Shown here piece by piece: positions 51,007-60,466 of a stretch of 64,000 nt of DNA. Position numbers and translations under genes: made by a program. The notes under the pieces were generated by a model. The model searched no databases, was not told where the DNA came from, and saw only the letters and a program-made list of their open reading frames with translations. The DNA lies in the NCBI GenBank assembly GCA_031272505.1, contig JAISTQ010000043.1, forward strand, positions 1 to 64,000. Reading direction: 5' to 3'. This DNA comes from Propionibacteriaceae bacterium. Lineage in GTDB: Bacteria > Actinomycetota > Actinomycetes > Propionibacteriales > Propionibacteriaceae. Within the stretch, counting starts at the first letter, position 1, and every line of letters begins with the position of its first letter.

Positions 51007-52161
51007 CTACTGAAGATCTTCGGCCTTCAGGAAGCCGGAGCCGACGAGCTTGTCCTGAACCAGGTCAGCCGTCACGACTTCCGGATCGAGCAGGAAGGTC
51101 GGAACAACCTTCACACCGTTGTCATAGGTGTCGTTGTTCTGATCAACCGTCTCGCCCTTGATCATCTGATCGACCATCTTGGCGGACTGCGCGGCCAGCA
51201 GGCGGGTGTCCTTCCAAACAGTCATGGACTGCTTGCCAGCGACGATGTTCTTCACGGCAGCGATGTCGCCATCCTGACCGGTGAGGATCGGCCAGTCTTC
51301 GCCGACCTTATAGCCCGCGGTATCCAGAGCCTGGGCAATACCCACGGCCAGGGAGTCGTTCGGGGAAAGGACGATCTGGACCTTCTTGTCGGTGTAGTAG
51401 GAGTTCAGACGGTTCTCCATCTCGGACTGCGCAGTAGCGGACTTCCACTCGAGGATGCCGATGTCCTGCCAGTTGCCGGCGGCCTTCTTGCCAGTCTCCG
51501 AGTTGATGACGAGGGTGCCGGAGTCGACGTACGGCGAGAGGAGATCCCAAGCGCCGCCGAAGAACAGGCCAGCATTGTTGTCGTCAGGAGAGCCGGCGAA
51601 GGGCTCGAAGTTGAACTTGTCAGAGGAGCCTTCGAGACCAGCGGTATCGATGATGTACTGGCCCTGCAGGTTGCCGACCTTCTCGTTGTCGAAGGTGGCG
51701 TAGTAGTCAACGTCAGTGGTCTCCATGATCAGGCGGTCATAGGCCAGCACCTGGGCGCCGGCTTCCTTAGCCTTGGCCAGTGTCGGGCCAAGCACCTTGC
51801 CGTCGATGGAAGCGATAACGAGGACCTTGGCGCCCTGGTTGATCTGGTTCTCCAACTGCTGAATCTGCAGCTCGTTCTTGTTGTCGCCATACTGCAGGTC
51901 GACGGTGTAACCCATCTCCTCCAGCTGAGACTTCAAGCCAGCGCCGTCATTGTTCCAGCGCTCAAGCGAAACGGTCGGCATGGTGATGCCAACGAGGCCG
52001 CCAGCCTCGACCGGGGCCGGAGCTTCGGAGGTCACAGCTTCAGTCGGAGCCGCGGAGGAGTCGGCCGGAGCGGCCGTCTCGCCGCCGCCGGAGCAGCCTG
52101 CGAAAGCGGACAGCGCCACTGCGAAGCCAGCCAGCAGGGCGATAGTCTTGCGATGTGCCAT
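51007..52161 (-). CDS. chvE: Multiple monosaccharide-binding lipoprotein (ChvE-like)
   Basis: A 384-residue CUT2 binding protein. The signal peptide (MAHRKTIALLAGFAVALSAF) ends in the lipobox FAGC, so it is a lipoprotein. The mature part has an acidic/Ala/Pro linker and then the sugar-binding fold GLVGITMPTVSLERWNNDGAGLKSQLEEMGYTVDLQYGDN, YDRLIMETTDVDYYATFDNEKVGNLQGQYI and SPNDSLAVGIAQALDTAGYKVGEDWPILTGQDGD. The ATG at 52161 is chosen for the signal peptide; GAAGGGA lies about nine bases upstream. Its promoter overlaps the palindrome at 52270-52296. Confidence 0.93.
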   Translation of the reverse strand: MAHRKTIALLAGFAVALSAFAGCSGGGETAAPADSSAAPTEAVTSEAPAPVEAGGLVGITMPTVSLERWNNDGAGLKSQLEEMGYTVDLQYGDNKNELQIQQLENQINQGAKVLVIASIDGKVLGPTLAKAKEAGAQVLAYDRLIMETTDVDYYATFDNEKVGNLQGQYIIDTAGLEGSSDKFNFEPFAGSPDDNNAGLFFGGAWDLLSPYVDSGTLVINSETGKKAAGNWQDIGILEWKSATAQSEMENRLNSYYTDKKVQIVLSPNDSLAVGIAQALDTAGYKVGEDWPILTGQDGDIAAVKNIVAGKQSMTVWKDTRLLAAQSAKMVDQMIKGETVDQNNDTYDNGVKVVPTFLLDPEVVTADLVQDKLVGSGFLKAEDLQ

Positions 52162-52269
52162 AGAGGTAATCCCTTCTATTGGTTGTTGGGCGGCTCCGCC
52201 TTGGAGGCCGCCACCTTTGGTTAGATGTGCCGCACCAGATGGATTGGCTACAGGTGACAACCTAGTACA

Positions 52270-52296
52270 CCTTGAGTTCGAAACTCAAACTCAAGG
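52270..52296. promoter_or_regulatory. Candidate ROK operator over the chvE promoter
   Basis: The inner repeat TTGAGTT-CGA-AACTCAA (52272-52288) is a perfect 7-bp dyad, and the outer pair CCTTGAGTT / AACTCAAGG (52270-52278 and 52288-52296) is a 9-bp dyad that shares it. On the minus strand TTGAGT could be a -35 box, 18 bases before TAGGTT as -10 of chvE, so binding here would block chvE-gguAB transcription. It lies between the divergent chvE and ROK genes, typical for autoregulated sugar repressors. Confidence 0.6.
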
Positions 52297-52348
52297 GGGG
52301 TTGTTATCGAATTGTTACGCCATATTTCTAACTCATGACGAAGCCGGG

Positions 52349-52354
52349 TAGACT
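52349..52354 (+). promoter_or_regulatory. -10 box of the ROK repressor gene (leaderless type)
   Basis: TAGACT is followed by AGCTGAT (seven bases) and the ATG at 52362. This supports the downstream ATG rather than the ATG at 52335, which lies before the box. Confidence 0.5.
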
Positions 52355-52361
52355 AGCTGAT

Positions 52362-53549
52362 ATGCCGGTCAATCGAGTTCCGCCCGGCTCGCAGACGTCA
52401 CTGCGAGAGGCGAACCGCGCCCGCATCCTCGACATCATCAAACGGGTCGGCGCGATGACGCAGGTGGAACTGGCCGACGCCACCGGTTTGAGCGCCGCCA
52501 CCGTCTCCACCATCGTTTCCGAATTGGTGGCCTCCGGCATCGTCACCACCACCCAGGTGACCCGCTCCGGTCGCCGCGCCTCGCAGGTGACGCTCTCGCG
52601 GCATTTGGGCCTCTTCGCCGGCATCCACTTCTCTTTCCGCGAGTTGCGCATCGTGCTCGCCGACCCGCTGGGGACGGTCGTCGGCGAACAGCGGATGCCG
52701 TTGCCTGCCGACCACCGCGCCGACACCACCATGGACCGCGCCGCGCAGTTGGTCTCCGACATGCTGGAGGCCATCGGCGCCCCGCAGACCGAGCTGATTG
52801 GCGCCGGGCTGGGCATCTGCGCCCCCTACGACCAGCGGGCGGACACGCTGACGGTTCCCGGGCTGCTGCGCGGCTGGGACGAAGTCACCATCGCCGAATC
52901 CATGTCCCGCCGCCTCGGCAAGCCCGTGGTGGCCGACAACGACGCCAACCTCGCCATGCTCGGCGAGGCCCGCTTCGGCATCGCCCGGGACGCGGATTCG
53001 GCCGTCTACGTCAGCATCAGCCATGGCGTGGGCGGCGGCATCCTGCACCACGGAGAGATCCTGCGCGGGGCCACCGGCACCGCTGGCGAGATCGGCCACA
53101 TCCGGGTGGTGGAGAACGGGCTGGTCTGCCGTTGCGGGAACCGCGGCTGCCTGGAGATGCAGGTCAACTCGGTGCTTTCCGCCGCCGTGCTCCGCGAAGA
53201 GATCGGCGCGCTGACCCTGCGGGACATCGTCTCCATGGCGATGCAGGGCGACCTGCGCTGCGCCCGGCTGATCGCCGAGGCCGCCACCGCCATCGGCGTC
53301 GCCCTCTCGGCGCTGTGCAACGTCGTCAATCCCGAAGTCATCATCGTCGGCGGCGAGTTGGCCAACGCCGGCCCACTGCTGATCGCCCCGCTGCAGGCGG
53401 CCGTCGAACGCGGCACCCTGCACAACCCCCTGAACCCTCCCGTGATCGAGCTTTCCCTGCTCGGCGAGAATGCCGCGGTGCTCGGCGCCGCCGCCTACGC
53501 CTTCGACTCGATCCGCCTTCCCGTACGAGCCCTGGAGGTGCCCGCATGA
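52362..53549 (+). CDS. ROK-family transcriptional repressor of the sugar transporter
   Basis: A 395-residue regulator. Seen: an N-terminal winged helix-turn-helix (MTQVELADATGLSAATVSTIVSELVASGIV, about residues 31-60), then the ROK sugar-kinase fold with the ATP-type motif VYVSISHGVGGGILHHGEIL (about residues 215-235) and the Zn motif CRCGNRGCLEM. The kinase phosphate-binding loop is not canonical, so it is a sensor rather than an enzyme. The ATG at 52362 is chosen for its TAGACT box. It is divergent from chvE and coupled downstream to an ABC ATPase by an ATGA overlap. The effector is probably the sugar carried by ChvE. Confidence 0.9.
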   Translation: MPVNRVPPGSQTSLREANRARILDIIKRVGAMTQVELADATGLSAATVSTIVSELVASGIVTTTQVTRSGRRASQVTLSRHLGLFAGIHFSFRELRIVLADPLGTVVGEQRMPLPADHRADTTMDRAAQLVSDMLEAIGAPQTELIGAGLGICAPYDQRADTLTVPGLLRGWDEVTIAESMSRRLGKPVVADNDANLAMLGEARFGIARDADSAVYVSISHGVGGGILHHGEILRGATGTAGEIGHIRVVENGLVCRCGNRGCLEMQVNSVLSAAVLREEIGALTLRDIVSMAMQGDLRCARLIAEAATAIGVALSALCNVVNPEVIIVGGELANAGPLLIAPLQAAVERGTLHNPLNPPVIELSLLGENAAVLGAAAYAFDSIRLPVRALEVPA

Positions 53550-54460
53550 TTTCCATCGTTCCCGAGCCGCCGAAGGCCACCGCCACCCGGCAGCCGATCC
53601 TCGCGCTGCGCGGGGTCACCAAGTCCTTCGGCTGGGTTCGCGCCCTCGACAACATCGACTTCGACATCTTCCCGCGCGAGGTGGTGGCCGTGGTCGGCGA
53701 CAACGCGGCCGGCAAATCGGTGCTGGCGAAGACCATCGCCGGGGTCTACCAGCCTGATGACGGCGTCATCTACTGGGATGGCGAGCCCACCAGCATCAAC
53801 TCCCCCGGCGCCGCGCATGACCTCGGCATCGCCACCGTCTTCCAAGAGCTGGCGCTGTGCGACAACCTCTCCATCGTCGAGAACCTCTTCCTGGGCCGCG
53901 AGCTCTCCACCGGTGGCGCGATGGCGGTCAACCAGATGGAGCAGGTGTCCAAGCAGGTGCTCGCCGAACTCGGCGCCAAGCTCCCGCCGGTGCAGACGTC
54001 GGTGGCCCATCTCTCCGCCGGGCAGCGGCAGATCACCGCGATCGCCCGCTCGTTGCTCGGCTCGCCGCGGATCGTGGTGATGGACGAGCCCACCTCATCG
54101 CTCTCGGTCGCCCAAACCGCCGAGGTGCTCAACCTGATCGAGCACCTGCGCGATCTCGGCTATGGCGTGATGCTGATCTCGCACACGCTGACGGACGTGC
54201 AGGCGGTCGCCGACCGGCTGGTGGTGATGCGCCACGGCCGGATCAACGGCGAGGCGCTGATGGCCGACGTCACCTATGAGGACATCATCGCCGCGATCAC
54301 CGGCGTCCCCAACGAACTCACCCGCGCCACCCGCGAACGCGGCCCGCTCGCCCCGCCCGCCAAGCTGGACGAGGTCAACTCGCAACTCCCCTTCCCGGAA
54401 CGGTTGACACAGGGCATTCCCAGCCAAACGTGGCAAGATGGGACATATGGACGGTCTTAA
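53546..54460 (+). CDS. Orphan CUT2-type sugar ABC ATPase (FrcA-like, single domain)
   Basis: A 304-residue single ABC domain. Seen: LALRGVTKSFGWVRALDNIDFDIFPREVVAVVG, Walker A GDNAAGKSVLAKTIAG (about residues 50-65), VFQELALCDNLSIVENLFLG, signature LSAGQRQITAIARSL and Walker B IVVMDEPTSSLSV, and a C-terminal tail of about 50 residues with Pro/Arg. The sites look intact. No permease or binding protein follows, and gguA has its own two domains, so this is an extra ATPase translationally coupled (ATGA) to the ROK repressor. It might power GguB as an alternative, or report transport status. The longer upstream frame is part of the ROK gene in another frame. Confidence 0.88.
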   Translation: MISIVPEPPKATATRQPILALRGVTKSFGWVRALDNIDFDIFPREVVAVVGDNAAGKSVLAKTIAGVYQPDDGVIYWDGEPTSINSPGAAHDLGIATVFQELALCDNLSIVENLFLGRELSTGGAMAVNQMEQVSKQVLAELGAKLPPVQTSVAHLSAGQRQITAIARSLLGSPRIVVMDEPTSSLSVAQTAEVLNLIEHLRDLGYGVMLISHTLTDVQAVADRLVVMRHGRINGEALMADVTYEDIIAAITGVPNELTRATRERGPLAPPAKLDEVNSQLPFPERLTQGIPSQTWQDGTYGRS

Positions 54461-54647
54461 CTCGAACCTGGACCTCAACGAGGGGCTGGTGCCCCGCGTC
54501 ATGCCGAACATCGGCGAGTGGGGCCCGCAGCAAGTCCCCTCCACCAAATCCAAGCGCCGCGCCCGCTGGCTCACCATCACCGCCTTCGTGGTGATTCTCG
54601 CCGCCGTCATCGCCTACGGCTACTGGATGTACACGCTGATGCGGTAA
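54447..54647 (+). CDS. Tiny single-span membrane protein
   Basis: A 66-residue protein with an acidic/Asn-rich start (MDGLNSNLDLNEGLVPRVMPN), a basic strip (STKSKRRARWL) and one C-terminal membrane helix (TITAFVVILAAVIAYGYWMYTLM), so the N-terminus should face the cytoplasm. Its ATG lies within the 3' end of the ABC ATPase gene, on another frame; CAAGAT is seven bases upstream as a possible -10. An upstream in-frame ATG at 54438 overlaps that box. Function unknown; it may dock the ATPase to the membrane. Confidence 0.6.
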   Translation: MDGLNSNLDLNEGLVPRVMPNIGEWGPQQVPSTKSKRRARWLTITAFVVILAAVIAYGYWMYTLMR

Positions 54648-54779
54648 CGCGTTCGCTTCGCTCACACGTTCTTTGTCCTCCCCAATGCCTCCGGCATGGT
54701 CGGACTGTCGCGCTTCGCGCTCCGGACTCAATCGTCTCGGTCGAATGAGCTTACGCTCGCTCTCCCGCTCCTCAATCGT

Positions 54780-54888
54780 CTGGATCCCCGACCTGCGGTC
54801 GAGGATGACGGGAAAAGGGCCAGGTCGGTCCATCGACTGAAAAGCCTTCTCACCGGATGACGGCCGAGAGGGCCGGGTCGGTCCATCA
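54780..54888. repeat. Palindromic element (copy C) and direct repeats
   Basis: The block 54780-54810 (CTGGATCCCCGACC...GAGGATGACG) matches 8851-8881 with one difference. A direct repeat AGGGCC(A/G)GGTCGGTCCATC occurs at about 54816-54834 and 54869-54887, both preceded by GGATGACGG. The second copy overlaps the stop codon of the convergent ATPase gene. The rest of the gap 54648-54779 has CGCTTCGCTC-type segments like copies A and B. Confidence 0.6.
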
Positions 54889-57375
54889 TTCTTCGCCGGA
54901 GAGGGCGAAGACGCGGCGGCGTTTGCCGCTGAGGATGCCGTCGATCCACCAGGTGAGTTCGACGCCGATGATGGCGATGCCGCCCCAAATCAGGCCGGTG
55001 GTCATCATGGCGGGGTTGGTGGGGTCGAGCCAGAAGAAGCATTGGCCAGCGTGAGAGAGGAAGGTGCCGATGCCGACTTCGGTGAGCTGGCAGGCCTGGC
55101 CGTAACCGAGCGCCGGGTCGATGGGCAGCAGGTAGAAGACGATGATGAGCGCGAAGCAGAAGAGGATCATGCCGATCTTCCACCATTGGTAGGGACGGGA
55201 GGTGGTCACCATCACCCAGGCGCCGCCCATCAACAGCGTGAGCAGCGCGGCGGTGGAGGCCTGGTAGGACTGGGCTTCGGTGGCGTTGTTGGGCATCACC
55301 ATCAGGTAGGCGGCGAAGACGGTGGCGGAGATAATCAATCCCGACGGGATGCCGAAGCGCATCACCCGGCCCAGGAAGCCATGCCGGGCCCGTTCCTTGT
55401 TGGGGGCCATGGCCAGGATGCAGGCGGGGATGCCGATGGTGAACCAGCCCACCATGGAGATGTGGATGGGCATGAACGGGAAGGCCAGTTGCCAGTCGGG
55501 CAGGAAGGGCAAAGGCAGGTTGCGCACCGCGAGCAGCAGCGCGAGCACGATGGAGTAGAGCGTCTTGGTGAGGAAGAAGTTGGCGACCCGCTCGATGTTG
55601 CCGATCACCCGCCGCCCTTCGGCGACCACCGAGGGCAGGGTGGAGAAGTCGTCATTCATCAGCACCACCTGGGCCACCGCGCGGGTGGCCGAGGCACCGG
55701 AACCCATCGCCACGCCCAAGTCGGAATCCTTGATGGCGAGCACGTCGTTGACGCCGTCGCCGGTCATCGCCACCGCGTGTCCCTTGCTTTGCAGCGCGGC
55801 CACCATCTGCCGCTTCTGCTGCGGGGTGACCCGGCCAAAGACGTTGTTCTCCTCCACCTCGTCGGCGAACAGACCTTCGTCTTCGGGCAGGATGCGGGCG
55901 TCAACCACCTCTTGCTCGGTGATGCCGAGTTTGGCGATCACCGCGCCCACCGACTTGGCGTTGTCGCCGGAAATCACCTTCACCTGCACGCCCTGGTCTT
56001 CGAAATAGGCGAGCGTGTCCCGGGCTTCCGGGCGCACCCGCTGGTCGAGGATCACCAACGCGACTGGGGTGACGGCACCTGGCGCGTCCACCGCGTCCAC
56101 CTGGGCCGCGGTCTGCCCGAGCAACAGCACCCGGCGGCCTTCCGCGCCGATGCCCTCCGCCTCCGTGGCGGCACCGGAACCCGGCACCAGGATGTCGGCG
56201 GCCCCCAGCACCCAGGAGCCATGCCCGTCAAAACTCGCCCCCGACCACTTCTTCGCCGAAGTGAACGGCGCCAACGCGGTGATCTGCCACGGCTCGGCAT
56301 CCCCCAGGGAGAACTCGTCCGCGATCGCCTGCATGGAGGCGTTCGGACGCGGATCGGAGGCGGCCAACTGGGCCAGCACCCTCCCGATGGCGGGCTCGTC
56401 CAACTCGTCGGCGAACAACTGCAGCTCAGCGAACTTCATGCCGTTCTCGGTGAGCGTGCCGGTCTTGTCGGCGCAGACCACGTCCACCCGCGCCAAGCCC
56501 TCGATGGCGGGCAACTCCTGGATCAACACCGACTGCCTCGAAAGCCGCACCACGCCCGCGGCGAAAGCCAACGAGGTGAGCAGCACCAAGCCCTCGGGAA
56601 CCATCGGCACCAACGCGCCGGAGATGCGCAGCACGATGGACTGCCAGGTGGCGTCCTCCTCGCCGCCGATGTTCCACTGCCCCCAGACGGTCACAATGGC
56701 CACCGGCACCATCAGCCAGGTGATCAGCTTCAGGATGAAGTTGATGCCGCCTTGCAGCTCGGATTTCGTCAACGAGAATTTGTTCGCCTCGGCGGTGATC
56801 TGCGCGGCATACGAATCCGGCCCCACCTTGGTGGCCCGGAAAGCGCCCACCCCGGCGATCACATGCGAGCCGGACATCAAATGCGAGCCAACCTCCTTGT
56901 TGATGGCATCCGATTCGCCGGTGAGCAGCGATTCATCCACCTCCAGGTAGGAGGCTTCCACCACATCGCCGTCCACCACGATCTGGTCGCCCGGGCCGAT
57001 CTCGATCAGATCCCCGAGCACGATCTCCTCGCGCTGGATCTGCACCGATTCGCCGTCGCGGCGCACCGTGGGCTTCCCCTCGGAGATGACGGCCAAGTTG
57101 TCCAGCGTCTTCTTCGCCTTCAATTCCTGCAACATGCCCACAATGGAGTTGAAGATGATCAGGCAGCCGAAGAGCGCGTTGAAGAGCGCCCCGGTGGAGA
57201 TCACCATCACGAAGAGCACCATCAGCAGGAAGTTGATGCGGGTGAAAACGTTCGCCTTGACGATGTCCCAAGTCGTCCGGCCGGAACGGGGTGGGAGCGT
57301 GTTGACCTGCCCAGCGGCAATCCGCTCGGCTACCTCGGCGCTGCTCAGCCCCCGCTCTAAAACAGTGGAAGTCAC
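54886..57375 (-). CDS. Cation-translocating P-type ATPase, CtpE-like (probable Ca2+)
   Basis: An 829-residue P-type ATPase. Seen: N-terminal cytoplasmic domain and two helices, the actuator region (about residues 105-220) with EVDESLLTGESDAINKEVG, TM4 with MVPEGLVLLTSLAFA (PEGL motif), the phosphorylation site VVCADKTGTLTENGM, the nucleotide domain with KWSGASFDGHGSWVLGA, the hinge ATGDGVNDVLAIKDSDLGVAMGSG (read TGDGVND), and six C-terminal helices. PEGL and the length match CtpE of mycobacteria, implicated in Ca2+ uptake; the ion is inference. The GTG at 57375 is chosen since the longer frame upstream has no family similarity. Its start is 38 bases from the divergent BIG2 gene. Confidence 0.88.
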   Translation of the reverse strand: MTSTVLERGLSSAEVAERIAAGQVNTLPPRSGRTTWDIVKANVFTRINFLLMVLFVMVISTGALFNALFGCLIIFNSIVGMLQELKAKKTLDNLAVISEGKPTVRRDGESVQIQREEIVLGDLIEIGPGDQIVVDGDVVEASYLEVDESLLTGESDAINKEVGSHLMSGSHVIAGVGAFRATKVGPDSYAAQITAEANKFSLTKSELQGGINFILKLITWLMVPVAIVTVWGQWNIGGEEDATWQSIVLRISGALVPMVPEGLVLLTSLAFAAGVVRLSRQSVLIQELPAIEGLARVDVVCADKTGTLTENGMKFAELQLFADELDEPAIGRVLAQLAASDPRPNASMQAIADEFSLGDAEPWQITALAPFTSAKKWSGASFDGHGSWVLGAADILVPGSGAATEAEGIGAEGRRVLLLGQTAAQVDAVDAPGAVTPVALVILDQRVRPEARDTLAYFEDQGVQVKVISGDNAKSVGAVIAKLGITEQEVVDARILPEDEGLFADEVEENNVFGRVTPQQKRQMVAALQSKGHAVAMTGDGVNDVLAIKDSDLGVAMGSGASATRAVAQVVLMNDDFSTLPSVVAEGRRVIGNIERVANFFLTKTLYSIVLALLLAVRNLPLPFLPDWQLAFPFMPIHISMVGWFTIGIPACILAMAPNKERARHGFLGRVMRFGIPSGLIISATVFAAYLMVMPNNATEAQSYQASTAALLTLLMGGAWVMVTTSRPYQWWKIGMILFCFALIIVFYLLPIDPALGYGQACQLTEVGIGTFLSHAGQCFFWLDPTNPAMMTTGLIWGGIAIIGVELTWWIDGILSGKRRRVFALSGEE

Positions 57376-57401
57376 TAGTACAGCTTGCCACAGTTTGGCT
57401 T

Positions 57402-57407
57402 TAGAAT
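57402..57407 (+). promoter_or_regulatory. -10 box of the BIG2 gene (leaderless type)
   Basis: TAGAAT is followed by CGGTAC and the ATG at 57414. The six-base gap fits a leaderless start, and no Shine-Dalgarno is present. Confidence 0.5.
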
Positions 57408-57413
57408 CGGTAC

Positions 57414-58852
57414 ATGACGCAAGCCTTCCCGCCCGAACCGCCGTCACCATCGGGCTCCGGGCCCGGTTTCCAGCCGCCGGGGCAACCCGGTTACGATGGC
57501 CAGTTGCCGCAGCAGTTGGACGCGTTCTTCCAGCAGCAGACCTACCCGACGCAGCCGGTGCCACCGCAGCCGCAAATGCTGCCGCCGCAGTATCCGGGGC
57601 AATACCCGCAGCCGCCGAAAAAGCAGCGGAACACGTTGTTGTTGGTGCTGGTGCCGATCGCGGGGGTGCTGGCGGTGCTGATGGCGGGCTTGGCGGTCAT
57701 CTACTTCTCTTTCTCCATCAACTCCATCGACGCCAGTTTCGGCGAACTCACCCCGTCCGGGGGCAGCTATGCGGTGGCCCTGGGCGACGAAATCCCGATC
57801 ACCACCACCACCGACCCGGAAAACACCTTCCTGGACACCATCCACTGGGAATCCAGCGACCGCGCGGTCGTGGAGATCTCGACGGACGGGAAGATGCTCT
57901 ACGCCAAATCGCTGGGCACCGCCACGGTGACGGCGACCAGCACCTTCAAACACGCCACCCGCTCGTTCATCTTCGACGTGGTGATCCCCATCGAGGAGTT
58001 CGGCGGCCTGCCCGAGAGCCTCACCTTGGGCATCGGGGAGACGTACGCGCTGCAGCCGGTCTTCTCCCCCGCCGACGCCACTGAGACCCTTAAATTCACC
58101 AGCTCCGATCCCATCGTGGCCACCGTGGACGAGACCGGGTTGATCACCGCGAACGCCACCGGCAACGCCCAGATCACCGCCTTCAGCGCCAAATTGGCGC
58201 ACAGCATCGCGGTGCGGGTAAGCATGGACGTCACCAGAATCGACCTCGGTGACAACATCACCATGAATTTCGGGGAGACGCACCAGTTGGATCCGCTCAT
58301 CGAGCCGGCGGGCGCGCTGAACCAGCAAATCACCTACACCTCGTCTGCTCCGGACATCGTCCGGGTCTCGGCGGACGGCATCCTCACCCCGCTTTACCGC
58401 AACGCGGAAGAATCCTCGGTGGAGATCACCGCGGCGGCCGAGAACGGCGTTGCCGACACCGTGCGGGTCACCGTCTACAACCCGTATACCTGGAAGTGGG
58501 CTGCCGAGCAGGAGAGCAAGATCGCCGGCACGATGTACAGCGCCACCCCGGCCGTCTTCGAGACCACCATCCCAGGGTTGACGGGCTTCACCTACAGCCG
58601 CACCGTCGATTCAGTTTCCCCGGACAGCTACGAGGAACAGCTGTACAGCGTCCCCTGGGCGGTGTACATCTACATCGCCGGGGACGGCTGGAAGAAAGCC
58701 TCCACTTTCCATCTGAACGAGGACGGCGAAGGGACGGCGTACGTCAGCTTCCCGGCCGCCGACGTCAGCAAGATCGTCTGCATCCCGGATGAGTCGATCT
58801 CCGGCAGCTTCTCCTGGAAATCCACCGAGTCAATCTCGGAACTGACCTTCGA

Positions 58853-58856
<4 letters not shown>
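57414..58856 (+). CDS. Membrane-anchored protein with BIG2 Ig-like modules
   Basis: A 480-residue protein. The first 70 residues are Pro/Gln-rich and cytoplasmic, followed by one membrane helix (LLLVLVPIAGVLAVLMAGLAVIYFSF, about 74-99) and about three extracellular BIG2-like modules (about 110-200, 200-280, 280-365) with the typical TSSDPIVATVDETGLITANATGNAQITA and SSAPDIVRVSADGILTPLY. The last ~115 residues (WKWAAEQES...ELTFD) are a separate beta-rich domain with no recognised family. It is divergent from the P-type ATPase. Function unknown; an adhesion or envelope sensor role is possible. Confidence 0.78.
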
Positions 58857-59943
<1,087 letters not shown>

Positions 59944-60465
59944 CTAGTTGTTTTTGGTCAAACCTGATTTGTGATTCTGGTTCGTGTTGCCCCGGCCCAG
60001 CGCCACGAGGCCGGATTGCACCAGCTCGCGAATCCCGTAGGGACGCAGCATCTCGACGAGGGCCTCCAGTTTATCCGGAGAACCGGTGGCTTCGATGGTC
60101 ACCGTGTCAATCTGCACGTCGACGGTCTTGCCACGGAACAACTGCACGATGTCGATGATCTCACCGCGGGTGCTGTGGGTGGCATGGACTTTGACGAGGA
60201 TCAGCTCGCGGCCCACGATGTGCTCTTCGTCAAGCTCGGTGACTTTGATCACCTCGATCAGCTTGTTGAGCTGCTTCACGATCTGCTCCAAGACGAGTTG
60301 GTCCACCAGCACCGAGATGGTGATCCGGGAAAGCTCCGGCTTGTCCGTCGGGCCGACGGCCAGCGACTCGATGTTGTAGCCGCGCCGGGCGAACAGGCCG
60401 GCCACCCGGGCCAGCACGCCGGTCTTGTTCTCGACCAGCACCGATAATGTCTTCACTTCGCGCAT
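59944..60465 (-). CDS. ilvN: Acetolactate synthase small (regulatory) subunit
   Basis: A 173-residue subunit that gives valine feedback control to IlvB. Seen: an N-terminal ACT domain (VLVENKTGVLARVAGLFARRGYNIESLAVGPTDKPELSRITI) and the C-terminal half with RELILVKVHATHSTRGEIIDIVQLFRGKTVDV. The longer frame could start at 60507, but the ATG at 60465 starts at MREVKTLSVLVENKTG, as in homologues, one base after the ilvB stop. Confidence 0.95.
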   Translation of the reverse strand: MREVKTLSVLVENKTGVLARVAGLFARRGYNIESLAVGPTDKPELSRITISVLVDQLVLEQIVKQLNKLIEVIKVTELDEEHIVGRELILVKVHATHSTRGEIIDIVQLFRGKTVDVQIDTVTIEATGSPDKLEALVEMLRPYGIRELVQSGLVALGRGNTNQNHKSGLTKNN

Positions 60466-60466
60466 T

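Noticed and set aside
53132..53545. N-terminal extension of the orphan ATPase into the ROK gene
   Set aside because: The upstream part is an Arg-rich shadow of the ROK gene; the ATG at 53546 begins the ABC domain and overlaps the ROK stop.
55042..57360. A 772-codon plus-strand frame opposite the P-type ATPase
   Set aside because: Composition rich in Gly, His and Arg, no family motif, and the minus strand is clearly coding.
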